DNA of 64,000 bases from Dendrolimus kikuchii. Taxonomy: Eukaryota; Arthropoda; Insecta; Lepidoptera; Lasiocampidae. Shown here piece after piece: positions 1 through 43,707 of the stretch. The DNA lies in assembly GCA_019925095.2 (NCBI GenBank), contig CM034391.1, forward strand, positions 2,259,051 to 2,323,050. The letters run 5' to 3'. The notes under the pieces were generated by a model, which worked only from the letters and a program-made list of their open reading frames with translations, did not search any database and had not been told where the DNA came from. A program made the position numbers and the translations under genes. Each line of letters opens with the position of its first letter. Positions within the stretch are counted from its first letter, which is position 1.

Positions 1-186
1 ATCCACTTTTGAATTGTATATCTATTTAGTCATTCTATCATCATGCATTCGTTCCACATGCCCGAACCACCGGAGCATTCCTTTCCTTACCTTCACCCCG
101 ACCCTCTCTTTCAGACCAACTCTCTTTCTTACTTCGGTATTACGAACGCGGTCCGCGAGCGTCACTCCGCAGATTTTGCGCAGTGG
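1..186 (-). mobile_element. RTE-like LINE fragment (family A, RT C-terminus)
   Basis: The minus strand encodes part of the reverse-transcriptase C-terminal block shared by about 20 copies in this window (ICGVTLADRVRNTEV, then [16 protein letters not shown]). The copy runs off the left edge and stops at 186, where it meets DNA leading into a Nup205-like exon copy. It is a fragment with no catalytic domain. Family assignment (RTE-like) comes from the YGSE...RWFGH...GRPR layout and is not certain. Confidence 0.8.
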
Positions 187-256
187 TAGGTTAGCAGAAA
201 AGGTTAAAAAGATCGGTGCCCTGAACCCATTTATACGAAGATTACGCGGACGGAGC

Positions 257-379
257 AGTACGGCGAGGAGCACTGTCGCCTGGTGACGTGTTGCAAGGTG
301 GTGCAGCTGGCGCAGGCGTTGCCGGTGGCGGCGTTGCGCGCGGTGCAGCTGCTCTGCCGCGCGCTGCAGCACCCCAACG
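257..379 (+). pseudogene. Nup205-like exon, copy 1 (duplicated, broken)
   Basis: This 123-bp block is identical to 926-1048. Read with TAC at 259-261 as a codon, it encodes a helical, Leu/Ala/Cys-rich stretch (YGEEHCRLVTCCKVV, then LCRALQHPN). Such alpha-helical sequence fits the Nup205 solenoid just N-terminal of the exon at 6588. The frame continues past the shared block and hits TAA at 418-420, exactly where a dispersed repeat begins. No convincing splice donor follows. It could be a damaged exon, an alternative terminal exon, or an exon fragment copied from an intact exon left of the window. Confidence 0.5.
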
Positions 380-420
380 CGGCCAAACAAGGAGCGCAGA
401 ATGCTAACATTTTATTCTAA

Positions 421-595
421 ATTATGCTTAAAAAATACATCAAATCAATAAAAGAACCATTACACACATATTCTTTTGTTTATTGTTCAAGTCAAATTAA
501 CAGCGTAGCCTTGGCGAAATCTGTGATTATAGAAGTCTTTGACATTAATTATTATGGTCGAATTTCTACCACGGGCGAGCACTAGTATATAATAT
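421..595 (+). repeat. Dispersed repeat with AATAAA, abutting exon copy 1
   Basis: This stretch reappears in inverted orientation at about 58290-58545, sharing the core GCCTTGGCGAAATCTGTG and flanking AT-rich DNA. It starts right after the stop codon of exon copy 1 and contains AATAAA near 447. It is probably a non-autonomous transposon fragment. From 596 to 925 I see only AT-rich, unassigned sequence. Confidence 0.6.
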
Positions 596-925
596 ATTTA
601 TTAATTATTATTATTTTCCCTATTTCTTGTATATACACGTATATATATATGTGTGTGTATATATAATTATTATTTAAGATTCCCTTTATGCTTTGCAATG
701 ATGTAGTGTCTGCCGTGACAGTACCTTAAGGGCTCAGCGGAAGATCAGCGCTGGTTTTAAAAGACCAGCATTATGCTGATGCCCCTTTCAGGACAAGATT
801 ATGTTGTTAGTTTTAAATTTGTTAACAATTATACCTACACTACACCAATGTAATTGTTTCCTGAGTAAAATGATTTTCTTCTTTTTCTTTCTTTAATAAT
901 ATATATCGCTACTGCCCAGCCTCGG

Positions 926-1048
926 AGTACGGCGAGGAGCACTGTCGCCTGGTGACGTGTTGCAAGGTGGTGCAGCTGGCGCAGGCGTTGCCGGTGGCGG
1001 CGTTGCGCGCGGTGCAGCTGCTCTGCCGCGCGCTGCAGCACCCCAACG
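926..1048 (+). pseudogene. Nup205-like exon, copy 2 (duplicated)
   Basis: A perfect 123-bp repeat of 257-379 with different flanks. A possible acceptor (CCCAG) lies at 915-919 and keeps the reading frame (SEYGEEHC). At the right edge the homology ends inside coding sequence at CCCAACG, and the only nearby GT (CAAC|GTTCAT) is a poor donor. The roughly 20 residues expected before the next exon (6588) are not found downstream. Either copy, or neither, may be the exon in use. Confidence 0.5.
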
Positions 1049-1458
1049 TTCATCTCACTCTTTTACTCTAGAACTTTCGTTCATCGTTTATCTCTTTCTA
1101 AAATGTATCCGTCCTTGTCTTTTCCTTCCAGAATCTTCTACCTTTTTCTAACAGTCTTGAGACCGGCTTACGTTGCCGGAAAGTTTTACCCTCGGTCGCC
1201 ACAGTATATTGAACGCATGATGTGACGAATGTAAAACGATATTTCTGAACGAGCCCACAGTGTGAAAGAGAAGGATGGACGACGTAAAAAGACGCTCTGA
1301 GTTTCATTTAATATATTGTACAATTTTAATGTTTCTCTTGACTAAGTTCACCACAATTACAAAGCAACAAAGTGTATATTATCATAGCCTATATACAACT
1401 GCGCAGCGAAACATAGAATACAATGAATGAGATGTTGTTTATGACAATGTGGGTATTT
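1049..1458. other. Unassigned intron-like sequence
   Basis: I see no coding signal or recognisable element here. Short ORFs on both strands lack any family motif. Confidence 0.4.
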
Positions 1459-1800
1459 AATATTTTCTTAAGTTTTCGCGACTTGTATACATAATAAAAC
1501 TACGTTTTAACGGTTTTAAGCGCGGTAATTTTATTTGATTTTGGTTTTTCCGACGTTTCGGCCACTTTTCAGTGGCCGTGATCACGGAAGACAAAGATGT
1601 CAAGTGTCAACGAGTATTGTTAAAGTTTGATTTAGCCTACCGCCAACTTATTAATTTTAATTTTGTTTATGGTTATTATTTACTCTATGGGAGCCTAATC
1701 TAATTTACTACCGCTTCGCAACATGTTATGGCTTGAAGAGAAGAAGCGGCGCAAGAAACTCTTCAGCAAACATGCCTAGCTCTAATAATTTTATATAATA
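1459..1800 (+). mobile_element. Fold-back/MITE family F, one-armed copy
   Basis: It begins with the arm TTTTCGCGACTTGTATACAT, followed by ACTACGTTTTAACGGTTTTA, and contains CCACTTTTCAGTGG. The same arm occurs at 4795 and, in both orientations, at 52078-52527. The inner part (CGTCAAGTGTCAACGAG-like and TTTACTCTATGGGAGCC) matches the 52-kb copy in reverse. The right inverted arm is missing here. Confidence 0.65.
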
Positions 1801-2280
1801 TTAAAATGGGTGGAAGGAAAAATAAAAGTAATTATCAGTCAACGTTTGTGTTCCGTTGTACGTTCTTTTCAAATCGCTATTTCACCAAATCAGCCCCGCG
1901 CAGCTGATATTTACTTCGATGGAACAGCGCCTAATAACACTTCAAGCGTGGCGAAATATTGAAACCGAAAATACCAACGCGCGCCGCGCCCATATACCTA
2001 CTCCATTCAATTTATTTCATTCTGGGGCTCAGAGCTCCAGAGCGAGACAAAATGTCCTAAAGTGAGATAGATTGCTTATATGCTTAATAGTTATTGAAAT
2101 TTTGACATCACTGTCTAAGCGGATTTAGCCCAATAGTTTACCAAGAGCAGTAGTAAGTAGGAGTTACAGGGTTCGAATCCTCAGGCTGTGTAACATTTGT
2201 TTTTTACTTTTCCAACAATTTTTTAGACAGGTAAACTTTATTAAAATGATATTATTGTATTATGGAACAACAATGAATCC
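1801..2280. other. AT-rich DNA with a SINE-like B-box
   Basis: GGGTTCGAATCC near 2170 looks like a pol III B box inside a tRNA-derived remnant (about 2130-2200). No A box or intact tRNA fold is evident. The rest is unassigned. Confidence 0.35.
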
Positions 2281-2580
2281 ATATATATATTAATATAAAT
2301 ACGAAAGTAACTCTGTCTGTGTGTCTGTTCCGTTATCACGGAAAAACTACTGAACCGATTTGGCTGAAACTCAGTATTTACCGGACCGATTTGGCTGAAA
2401 CTCAGTATTTATATATTTTCGATGCCGAGAATGAACATAGGATATTTTTTATCCCGAAAAATGGGATAGTTTCCGGGATAAAAATATATTTGTCTTTTTG
2501 TTTGTTATCCTTTTATGGAAAGGCTATTGGACCGATTTGACTGAAAATCGGTACATATATAATTTGAATACCGAGACCGG
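2281..2580 (+). mobile_element. Helitron-like/non-autonomous repeat, left part
   Basis: This stretch carries the lepidopteran 'CTCTGTCTGTCTGT ... CGATTTGGCTGAAACTC' signature twice and TATCCCGAAAAATGGGATAG. It is closely related to 18940-19290. In both copies the unit leads directly into a 9-bp minisatellite (2581 here, 19295 there), so the array is probably internal to the element. Confidence 0.65.
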
Positions 2581-3237
2581 GGTCCACTGGGTCCACTGGG
2601 TCCACTGGGTCCACTGGGTCCACTGGGTCCACTGGGTCCACTGGGTCCACTGGGTCCACTGGGTCCACTGGGTCCACTGGGTCCACTGGGTCCACTGGGT
2701 CCACTGGGTCCACTGGGTCCACTGGGTCCACTGGGTCCACTGGGTCCACTGGGTCCACTGGGTCCACTGGGTCCACTGGGTCCACTGGGTCCACTGGGTC
2801 CACTGGGTCCACTGGGTCCACTGGGTCCACTGGGTCCACTGGGTCCACTGGGTCCACTGGGTCCACTGGGTCCACTGGGTCCACTGGGTCCACTGGGTCC
2901 ACTGGGTCCACTGGGTGCACTGGGTGCACTGGGTGCACTGGGTGCACTGGGTGCACTGGGTGCACTGGGTGCACTGGGTGCACTGGGTGCACTGGGTGCA
3001 CTGGGTGCACTGGGTGCACTGGGTGCACTGGGTGCACTGGGTGCACTGGGTGCACTGGGTGCACTGGGTGCACTGGGTGCACTGGGTGCACTGGGTGCAC
3101 TGGGTGCACTGGGTGCACTGGGTGCACTGGGTGCACTGGGTGCACTGGGTGCACTGGGTGCACTGGGTGCACTGGGTGCACTGGGTGCACTGGGTGCACT
3201 GGGTGCACTGGGTGCACTGGGTGCACTGGGTGCACTG
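2581..3237. repeat. 73-unit perfect 9-bp minisatellite with one variant switch
   Basis: By position, 37 units of GGTCCACTG (2581-2913) are followed without interruption by 36 units of GGTGCACTG (2914-3237). Because 9 is a multiple of 3, four or more frames stay open and give low-complexity ORFs (repeats of Trp-Val-His, His-Pro-Val, and so on). These are by-products and not genes. The flank is a Helitron-like repeat. Confidence 0.97.
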
Positions 3238-4794
3238 TTTATTTATCTGTATAGATAAGAACTTTAAAATGAATAATAATAGATAAAACATAAAAAGCAG
3301 AAAAAAAACGAAGTGAGCACTCTGGACTGGAATCCACGAACTCCGATTATACCTGTACTAGTGTCAACCTACTCTGCCACAACAACAGTTATCAAATTGA
3401 TGAATGTTTTCATTATTTATAATTCTACTTATCCACGTATCAACGTAATTTTCTATTGAGAAACATAGATGACGCTTTCGAATTTTAATGTTACCGGTAA
3501 GATTTATTTAAAGACGTTTTATTGTCAATAGTATGAAAGCCCAGATGAAATTAAATATAAAAATATAGAAAAGTATTTTTATTGCATTTTATAAAATTAT
3601 TTCAGAAGAGAAAAAGACCATTTTATCAACTTTGATATAAAAATAAAAAAGTCTGCTAGAACAAGTGACTAACGCTAGTAGGGTTCGAATCCACAACCTG
3701 TGATTTAGCTCAGACCATTATACCGTATACGCCAAATAAACACCGTGCGGTCGCTTCGAAATTCTCATTGTGATTGCTCCTTCATTTATTTAAAAGCATT
3801 TTTAGTAGCGGAGCTACAAAAAAGCGACGTGACCGTTAAGCACGAAGCCGTCTGGCGTAATGACAAATCCCATACATTGAGACCGGGAGGCGTCATTTTT
3901 GAAGTCATTTATAATAAAATAATTAATTACTTCCAAATTCTCTAAGTAACCGAATAAAAGAACTACAAGGGTTCAATTTCTTATAATATGATACGTTACT
4001 GTTATTTATTTTAGCGATGTACGATTAACAGTAATCATAATATTAAAGATTGAAGAACACGTTTAGATGTCACTTTGCAATTATTTTCTATCGAGAAAAT
4101 TTACCGAAAATGCGTTTTGAGTACATGGGGTACCTCAGACATATGATCAAGATTGACATATATTTTTTTCACCACAATAAAGTGTGTATAATTATTGTAG
4201 CAACGGCTGAGAAATCGATCAAAAAACGCTTTTTGTCTGTTGTCTCGCTGTTAAAACGTAGTTTTATAATGTGGGTATTTGTTAGCGAATTGAAAAACGC
4301 GATCGCAGCGCCATCTATTTAGCTAATCCGCCTATTCTATGGAAACTACATCATTCACCAGGATAAAAATTATCCTAAGTGTTGATTCGGGATATAAGCC
4401 AGCTCTCTGTCGAGCTTCGTTCATATACGTTCTGTAGTTTTTGAAACGGATGCGATCGCAGCGTCACATTTTTCGATATTTTCGTCTATCCCGCGGAAAC
4501 CACGTCATTTATCGGGATAAAAAGTATCCCAAGTAACGCCCCGTGATATTAGCCGGCTCTGAGTCGAGTTTCGTTTAAATTCGTTGAATAGTTTTGACGT
4601 GATATTTTAACAGACAGACAGACAAAAAATAAAAATTAATTGCATTTTCGGAATCGCCTGGTCCGAATTATCCCCCCTGATTTTTTTTTTTCACATTTTT
4701 AAACGCATTGTACAAACTCGAACCGTTTATAAATTTATTATATAGTATAGATTATTAATTTATTATAAATAAAAATACTATATTTTCATAATAT
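3238..4794. other. AT-rich DNA with tRNA-like SINE remnants and Helitron-like repeat
   Basis: About 3310-3390 and 3660-3730 hold tRNA-derived SINE-like pieces (for example GGGTTCGAATCCACAACC at 3680). About 4330-4640 carries two diverged copies of a GAGTCGAGTTTCGTT... motif and ACAGACAGACAGAC, typical of degraded lepidopteran Helitron-like elements. I see no gene. Confidence 0.4.
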
Positions 4795-5018
4795 TTTCTT
4801 AAGTTTTCGCGACTTGTATACATAATAAAACTACGTTTTAACGGTTTTAAGCGCGGTAATTTTATTTGATTTTGGTTTTTCCGACGTTTCGAGATCACGG
4901 AAGACAAAGATGTCAAGTGTCAACGAGTATTGTTATACGTCAAACGTCACGTTAAACGTCGGAAAAACCGAAATCAAATAAAATTACCGCGCTTAAAACC
5001 GTTAAAACGTAGTTTTAC
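4795..5018. mobile_element. Fold-back/MITE family F, short two-armed copy
   Basis: Left arm and right arm are inverted repeats: ACTACGTTTTAACGGTTTTA at the left, TAAAACCGTTAAAACGTAGT at the right. They enclose only about 60 bp. The same family occurs at 1459 and 52078. The structure would form a long hairpin. Confidence 0.75.
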
Positions 5019-5244
5019 TACTATATTTTCTTTAAAAAGTGGTGGCAACCCTACTTGCTACGATCTTGACACATATTCCTTTTGCTTTGTCTAGTTTCAC
5101 TAATCTCTTCATAGATGTACTTTAATATGAGGTCCTTCATGAATGTACGAGTAATGCGGCTACATGTCACAAAGATTACGTCATCTGGAAATGTTCATAA
5201 GTTGTTTGGAGGATGTGAGTGGTGTCCTATCAGATGGTGATATT

Positions 5245-5769
5245 ATACATACATAACTTCACGCCAGTTCCCTTGCGGGGTAGGCACGATCAACAGAGCG
5301 CCATTTAGGCTTATTCTTACACACCTCACTTGCTTCTTTGACATTCATAACTCTTGTCATGCACGCTCGTCTGTTCTTAAGGCTCCTGACATCACCCTCC
5401 GCTAGTACACGATCAATTTGATCATGGAAGGTGCGTCGTGGCCTTCCACGACTTCTGCATCCGTCCACTTTTGCATTGTATATCTATTTAGTCATTCTTT
5501 CCACATGCCCGAACCACCGGAGCATTCCTTTCCTTACCTTCACCCCGACACTCTCTTTCAGACCAACTCTCTTTCTTACTTCGGTATTACGAACGCGGTC
5601 CGCGAGCGTCCCTCCAACAAGAACTTTACCCAGTGCTCGCATCTCGATTTACGTTTACTCTAATTGACGCTCGCTGTCCATACGTGAGCGTAGGTACCAG
5701 CACCGCGTTGTGTATGGTGAGCTGGGCCTTCTGGCTGAGGTTCTTAGCGCCTAGAAGTTTACCTAACGC
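5245..5769 (-). mobile_element. RTE-like LINE fragment (family A)
   Basis: The minus strand carries the family A tail (TATG microsatellite at the left edge) and the RT C-terminus, extending 5' to the LGKLLGAKNLSQKAQL-like region. Several frameshifts are present. It is 5'-truncated. Confidence 0.85.
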
Positions 5770-6587
5770 CAGCGAGAGGTAGAGGTTAAATAATACATCA
5801 GATGGCAGAGAGTAGTATTTAGTGTCGAGTGCTGATGTGAACTAATTTATTTTGGGAATGGTAACCTTATGTATAAATATTAACAAGTCGTACTGCTAGT
5901 ACAATGTGTGAGCGGGACGGATGATGTGCGAGCGAGATGGAGCAACTATTAATATGTGCGCTCCCGCGCTGCGCTAGTCAGTAGTTCGTATCTGTGAGTG
6001 ATATACTGAATAGTGATAAACTGATATGAAAAAAATAAATAAACAAATAGACTATAGAGTGAAAAAATATAATAAAATTAATTACATTAAAACAAAATTA
6101 CACCATAAAACTATAGTGTTACGATTTATTTTGGCTTGCTGTTATATTCGGTTTCCTCGTTCACTTACTACGCATGCGCAGTGCGCGGGCTAATCATTCT
6201 TTCTCTTTCCTTTCTAGTCTAGTTTCTTCTCATTCGGATCTATAGTCATCGCGTGGAACAGGAATGAACTAAAGAGTTAAAGATATAAAGACACATTTTG
6301 AACGCAAGTGATATACAGATCTAATCACTCTTCGCGTCGGATATATATCTTTTGAGTTAATCACTCGGGAGTCACACACCGCTAGTTCGTTGTCCGCTGC
6401 GATGACTAGACGTATGCAGCCCCCATAAGTACAGATAGTAATAAAATATTAGTAAATGTTATAATACTCATCTAAATTATTACAAAATCATATAAAGCTT
6501 AACAAGTAAAGGTACTTCCATAGCAATAGTGACGATTTGTTCAGGTCTGTATGTATGAGTCAATCTAGTGTTTCTGTTTATCTATAG
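5770..6587. other. Unassigned Nup205 intron sequence
   Basis: AT-rich and GC-poor sequence with no recognised element. It leads to a good acceptor (tract followed by TATAG at 6583-6587). Confidence 0.4.
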
Positions 6588-39305
<32,718 letters not shown>

Positions 39306-39345
39306 TGAAAGCCAAAATGCATTTGTCTATTTTGTAATGTTGATT

Positions 39346-39351
39346 AATAAA
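39346..39351 (+). promoter_or_regulatory. Poly(A) signal AATAAA of Nup205
   Basis: It lies 41 bp after the stop codon, followed by T-rich DNA. The 3' UTR would be only about 60-70 nt. Confidence 0.8.
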
Positions 39352-39419
39352 GTATTTTTTGTAATTATTTATAGTTGTTTTTTATTTTAAGCCAAACTTA
39401 AATTTTTGAATTGTTGGAG

Positions 39420-39626
39420 TACGAGACAGGCTGATTGGCCCACGTGATGGAAAGTACGTTACCGTGTTCATGAACATTTGCTACACCAAAGGTACTACTA
39501 TTATAATACACATCCAGGCTTACAGGCACTTGGCCACTAATCTGGAACACAAAGTTGTTATGAGGTAGTATATTCTAGACCAGGGGTGGTGTCCATGCAT
39601 AAGGGCAAATGCCCTATTACCTGGCA
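39420..39626 (-). mobile_element. Family B repeat, degenerate
   Basis: Diverged copy (GATTGGCCCACGTGATGG ... TGCCCTATTACCTG) that ends exactly where a younger copy (39627) begins, suggesting insertion into its own kind. Confidence 0.75.
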
Positions 39627-39915
39627 GGAGATCAGCAGACAGGCAGACGGCCCACTCGATGGAAAGCGGTTACCATCGCCTATGGACATTTGCAACAGCA
39701 AGTTGCTACAAATGCGCTGCTGCTCTCTTAAGGGAAACTGGATCCTGGTCACTAATGCCGGAACACAACTCAAGGTTGTTATGGCGACATAATTTAGACC
39801 AGGGGTGGTAGCCATCCAGTCGGGCAAATGCCCTACCACCTGGCTGTGGGTTTTTTAGTCGCCTCTTACGACAGGCCGCCCCAACGCAGGAAATTGTATT
39901 CTTTCTCCGTTTCTG
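39627..39915 (-). mobile_element. Family B repeat, near full length
   Basis: GCAGGAGATCAGCAGACAGG to TTTCTCCGTTTCTGCACG. The A-tail is absent because the element joins the older copy at its 3' end. Confidence 0.88.
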
Positions 39916-40126
39916 CACGAATTTTATAGCCAAGTAGCAAAACTGGGGACATTAGTGCTCCACAGAATTGTGAAGTGGTCAATATGTTAGATAATCAAAT
40001 TTAAACCCATGCTGCAAGAAAATACAACATCAATCATGTTGTAGGGATCAGACAGGAGCAATAGGCTGGAGGGGATAGAGGGGAACATCAGTGTCAGGGG
40101 GTAAGTGGGCCACTGGAACTCTCATT

Positions 40127-40626
40127 AAAGCGCAATACATACCAAAGCCGCCGACTCGCCCACCTATGTCGGCAACTTTTTGTCGGCGGGCTAGTTGGCG
40201 GCTTCATTCTTTTTTTTTATTGTGGGAGTTCAGCAGACAGGCAGACGGCCCACTTGATGGAAAGCGGTTACCATCGGCTATGGACATTTGCAACACCAAA
40301 GGTGCTACAAATGCGCTGCTGCTCTCTAACACAAATCAAGGCTGTTATGTCGGCATACTCTAGACCAGGGGTGGTAGCTATCCAGTCGGGCAAATACCCT
40401 ACTACCTGGCATTCATAGAGGGTTGGAAACCTTTCTCGGCGGCTCAAGATGACGAAAAAAATACAGCGTCTTACTACAGCTTCAGTGTTGCCAGGACTGA
40501 GCGCTTGCGTACGCAAGCCGCCAACATGTCGGCGGGCAACACACGCAGGCTCTTGTTGCCGACATGATTCTTTTCATATACTATTTTGTATCTGCGGGTC
40601 GGCGGCTTTGGTGTGTATTGCGCTTT
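40127..40626. mobile_element. Terminal-inverted-repeat element, with nested family B copy
   Basis: The left end AAAGCGCAATACATACCAAA followed by GCCGCCGAC pairs with the inverted right end (40598-40626), one mismatch in 29 bp. Subterminal TGTCGGC/GCCGACA palindromes cluster at both ends. No transposase coding sequence; DNA-transposon MITE of unassigned superfamily. Confidence 0.82.
40211..40410 (-). mobile_element. Family B repeat nested in the 40.1-kb MITE
   Basis: A tail at the left (TTTTTTTTATTG), then GGAGTTCAGCAGACAGGCAG; truncated at CTACTACCTGG. An internal deletion follows GCTGCTGCTCTC. Confidence 0.88.
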
Positions 40627-40890
40627 TTAGATTATAGAATAATCATTGTTTAGTATGCTAAAATGTGGTACTTATTTGTGCAATCTCCGCTGTTTACTGA
40701 ATACGATTGTTTGAGTTTCCACAAGTACTTCATTGTTTGACGTTATTCAAGGACCTACAATTTGGCCGAAGCTGTGACAAAGGTAATATGAGTGCGTCCT
40801 TTGTTTGATAATTGTTGGTTTGAAGACTACATAAACTACACGTGAAGGCCCTTATCTCAGCAGCTTGGGCCGTGACAGGTGTTATTTATG

Positions 40891-41170
40891 AACAATATGC
40901 CGGTTAAGTCAAAAGGACAGGTCTATAAATTCATTATTAGACCAATCTTTTTGTATGGCAGTGAAGCGTGGTGGCTACGGATCATGTAGATGAATATGTT
41001 GCAATGAATGTGTGGAGTCACTCGGAAAGACCACATCAGGAACACTCGCATTCGCGGTAGGCTTCATCTCCGTGATATAGCAGACAAACTCCAAGAGAGT
41101 CGCTTTCGCTGATACGGCCATGTTTTACGGATACTAGCTAATTATGTGGAAAACAAATCTACTGTCTAGC
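40891..41170 (+). mobile_element. Decayed RTE-type LINE RT C-terminus
   Basis: FIIRPIFLYGSEAWW then GVTRKDHIRNTRI-like and HVLRI-like blocks across frames, the standard RTE C-terminal order. Several stops. Confidence 0.6.
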
Positions 41171-41296
41171 CATGCCGATACCGTCAGATCATTTCGAAGC
41201 AAGATTCAAGAAATGCTAGCTTGACGTTCTGAAGGATGATAATTGCAAATTACAAATGTTCTCACAAAGAGATGTCGGAGACTGCGCGAAGTCCGT

Positions 41297-41597
41297 GCAA
41301 GAACGGAGAAAGAATACAATTTCCTGCGGCCGGGCAGTCTGTCGTAAGAGGCGACAAAACAACCCACAGCCAGGTGGTAGGGCATTTGCCCGACTGGATG
41401 GCTACCACCCCTGGTCTAAAGTATGTCGCCATAACAATCTTCGAGTTGTGTTCCGGCATTAGTGACCAGGTTCCAGTCCCCCTTAAGAGAGCAGCAGCGC
41501 ATTTGTAGCACCTTTGGTGTGGCAACTGTCCATAGGCGATAGTAACCGCTTTTCATCAAGTGGGCCGTCTGCTTGTCTGCTGAACTCATGCAATAAA
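41297..41597 (+). mobile_element. Family B poly(A) repeat, near full length
   Basis: GTCCGTGCAAGAACGGAGAA to CATGCAATAAAAAAAC. All internal blocks present. Confidence 0.92.
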
Positions 41598-42135
41598 AAA
41601 ACAAATAAAAAAAAAGTGGAAAAGAAAAAGTAGAAAAGTTGAACCTGGTCGCATCGGAGCGCACAATTCGATCTCAACCGGGATTTAACACTTGGTTGAT
41701 GATGATAATTGCCAGTTGCCATTCCAGTTTGCCTTCTTATAATTTTTAAATGGAGTGTCCATACAGCGCGTATTGTATGCAATTTGCGGCGTTTGTTCAA
41801 AGGTAAGACTCAGTCCGTCTTATTAATAAACATGGAGTAAACCTAGATCAACTTTACTTCTAGTATTATCTCAGTAGCAACCAACATCAGTATTAATAAA
41901 CGTGGAGTAACCAAGGAATAGACTAATTCGGCTTTAGTCTCAGAGTAAAAGTTACTCCAAGCTGCTGGGTAGTTTTATGATGGATTAAGCATAGAGTAAG
42001 CGCCGACAATTGACAATTTGACAAATGAACTAACTTTAAAAAAATTAAATAACCAAGAAACAGCTCAAGTGTATATAAATTATTCTTGATTTAATTAATT
42101 GATAAAATGTGTGTTTATTATATTCATCTTTATTA

Positions 42136-42615
42136 GGCCCAGCTCGCTATACACAACGCGGTGCTGGTACCTACGCTCACGTATGGAAGCGAGAGTTGGG
42201 TATGGAAGAGAGAGCATGAAAGTTGAGTAAACGCGGTCGAGATGCGAGCACTGCGCAAAGTCTGCGGAGTGACGCTCGCGGACCGCGGTCGTAATTCCGA
42301 AGTAAGAGAGAGAGTCGGTCTGAACATGTGGAAAGAATGCATGATGAAAGAATGACTAAACAGATATACAATGCAAAAGTGGATGGATGCAGAAGTCGTG
42401 GAAGGCCACGACACACCTTCCATGATCAAATTGATCGTGTACTAGCGGAGGGTGATGTCAGGAGCCTTAAGAACAGACGAGTGTGTATGACAAGAGTTAT
42501 GAATGTCAAAGAAGCAAGTGAGGTGTGTAAGAATGGGTCTAAATGGCGCTCTGTTGTTCGTGCCTACCCCGCAAGGGAACTGGCGTGAAGTTATGTATGT
42601 ATATATGTATGTATC
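42136..42615 (+). mobile_element. RTE-like LINE fragment (family A)
   Basis: From AQLAIHNAVLVPTLTYGSES through [11 protein letters not shown] to YPARELA and the tail, with an internal deletion that removes the [18 protein letters not shown] segment, as in the 6903 copy. Confidence 0.92.
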
Positions 42616-42842
42616 TTTATTAAATGTCTTCAAGACAGTTACCATTTTAAGAATATCCATGGCAAAAACAACCACTCCTCTCAGAACACTCATAAATATA
42701 TTAACCGCTTACCTTCCCACCCAAGAGTTTGCAAGCGCTTCGCTGGTAATACGCTACAGTTCGCTGCTAACTCTACAATGAGTACGAGTGAGTCTGATAC
42801 GCCGCTCAGACTCGGCCAGAGTACAATCAGCCGCTCACTGTC

Positions 42843-43242
42843 ACCGCGGGGGGCCTTTAGCTTGCTAGGAAGAGCAAAGGACCTTCTACCCCCGCACAAC
42901 GAAGTGGGATGTGTTCTCCCAGGGCACACTCCAGGCACTTTATTGCGCTGGATCGACTGGGCGTAACTATGTTCTAAATCTCAGCCTTTCCAACACAAAC
43001 AAAGCGCAGGGTCATTAGGGAGGAGGGGGTTTTTAGTGGGTATTGGGGTTGCTCGCTCGTGTAGCAACGCTCGGAGTCTTCCACACTATTCTGTGACGTC
43101 GATCGCGGACGGAGCACTGCCAAGAGCATACTATTGCTGCAGTGTTATCGCCCCCGACCGACGCGTGTCGTTCCCCTAGCAACGACCCAGTTTGTGCGTA
43201 AATCGGTTAAGCATTTTCCCTCGCCTCAAAACAAAAAAAAAA
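42843..43242 (+). mobile_element. R1-like LINE 3' end (family T) with 14-bp duplication
   Basis: Poly(A) at its right end; flanked by AGCCGCTCACTGTC (42829-42842 and 43243-43256 region). Body words GCGCTGGATCGACTGGGCGTAACTA and GGAGGAGGGGG match copies at 44208, 44731 and 55103. Confidence 0.8.
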
Positions 43243-43707
43243 AAGCCGCTCACTGTCCGTCTAATGGGCACACGGCCTTAGATACACAAACTACAAAACT
43301 GCAATAAAAAAAGTAACAAAGTAATAGTTGAAAGTTCTGCAAAAACGTTTCGCCTTTACGAAAATACGTCGTTAAAATGTAAACCCACATTTTCTCTAAG
43401 AGAAACAACAACAAAAGTCAAGTGCTACAAATAAAAAGAGGGGGGCGTACCACAAAAGCAAGTTATCCGCGGCCCATCAAGTCTTGGCCCGCAAACCACT
43501 ACCAATTTAATTGGAGTTCCGAGGCTCGCCTCTTTGCCCTGCGCTTAACTTTTTGATTTACATTCAAAACGGTCTTTTAAAAAATCCAACTCAATATAGA
43601 CCGAGATCCGGCTGCAAGATTACTACGTTCATGTGTTATTTAATTAAAATCTAGTTTTTGTAGATAATTACATATGGCGGAATACATAATTCCTAAGTTG
43701 TCTATAA

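Noticed and set aside
2498..3291. Three long ORFs (240-262 codons) on both strands
   Set aside because: They are frames through a 9-bp satellite whose period is a multiple of three; low-complexity tripeptide repeats with no start or family support.
42690..42966. ORFs of 62-83 codons upstream of a family T copy
   Set aside because: No motif; they span the junction of the target sequence and LINE 3' UTR.
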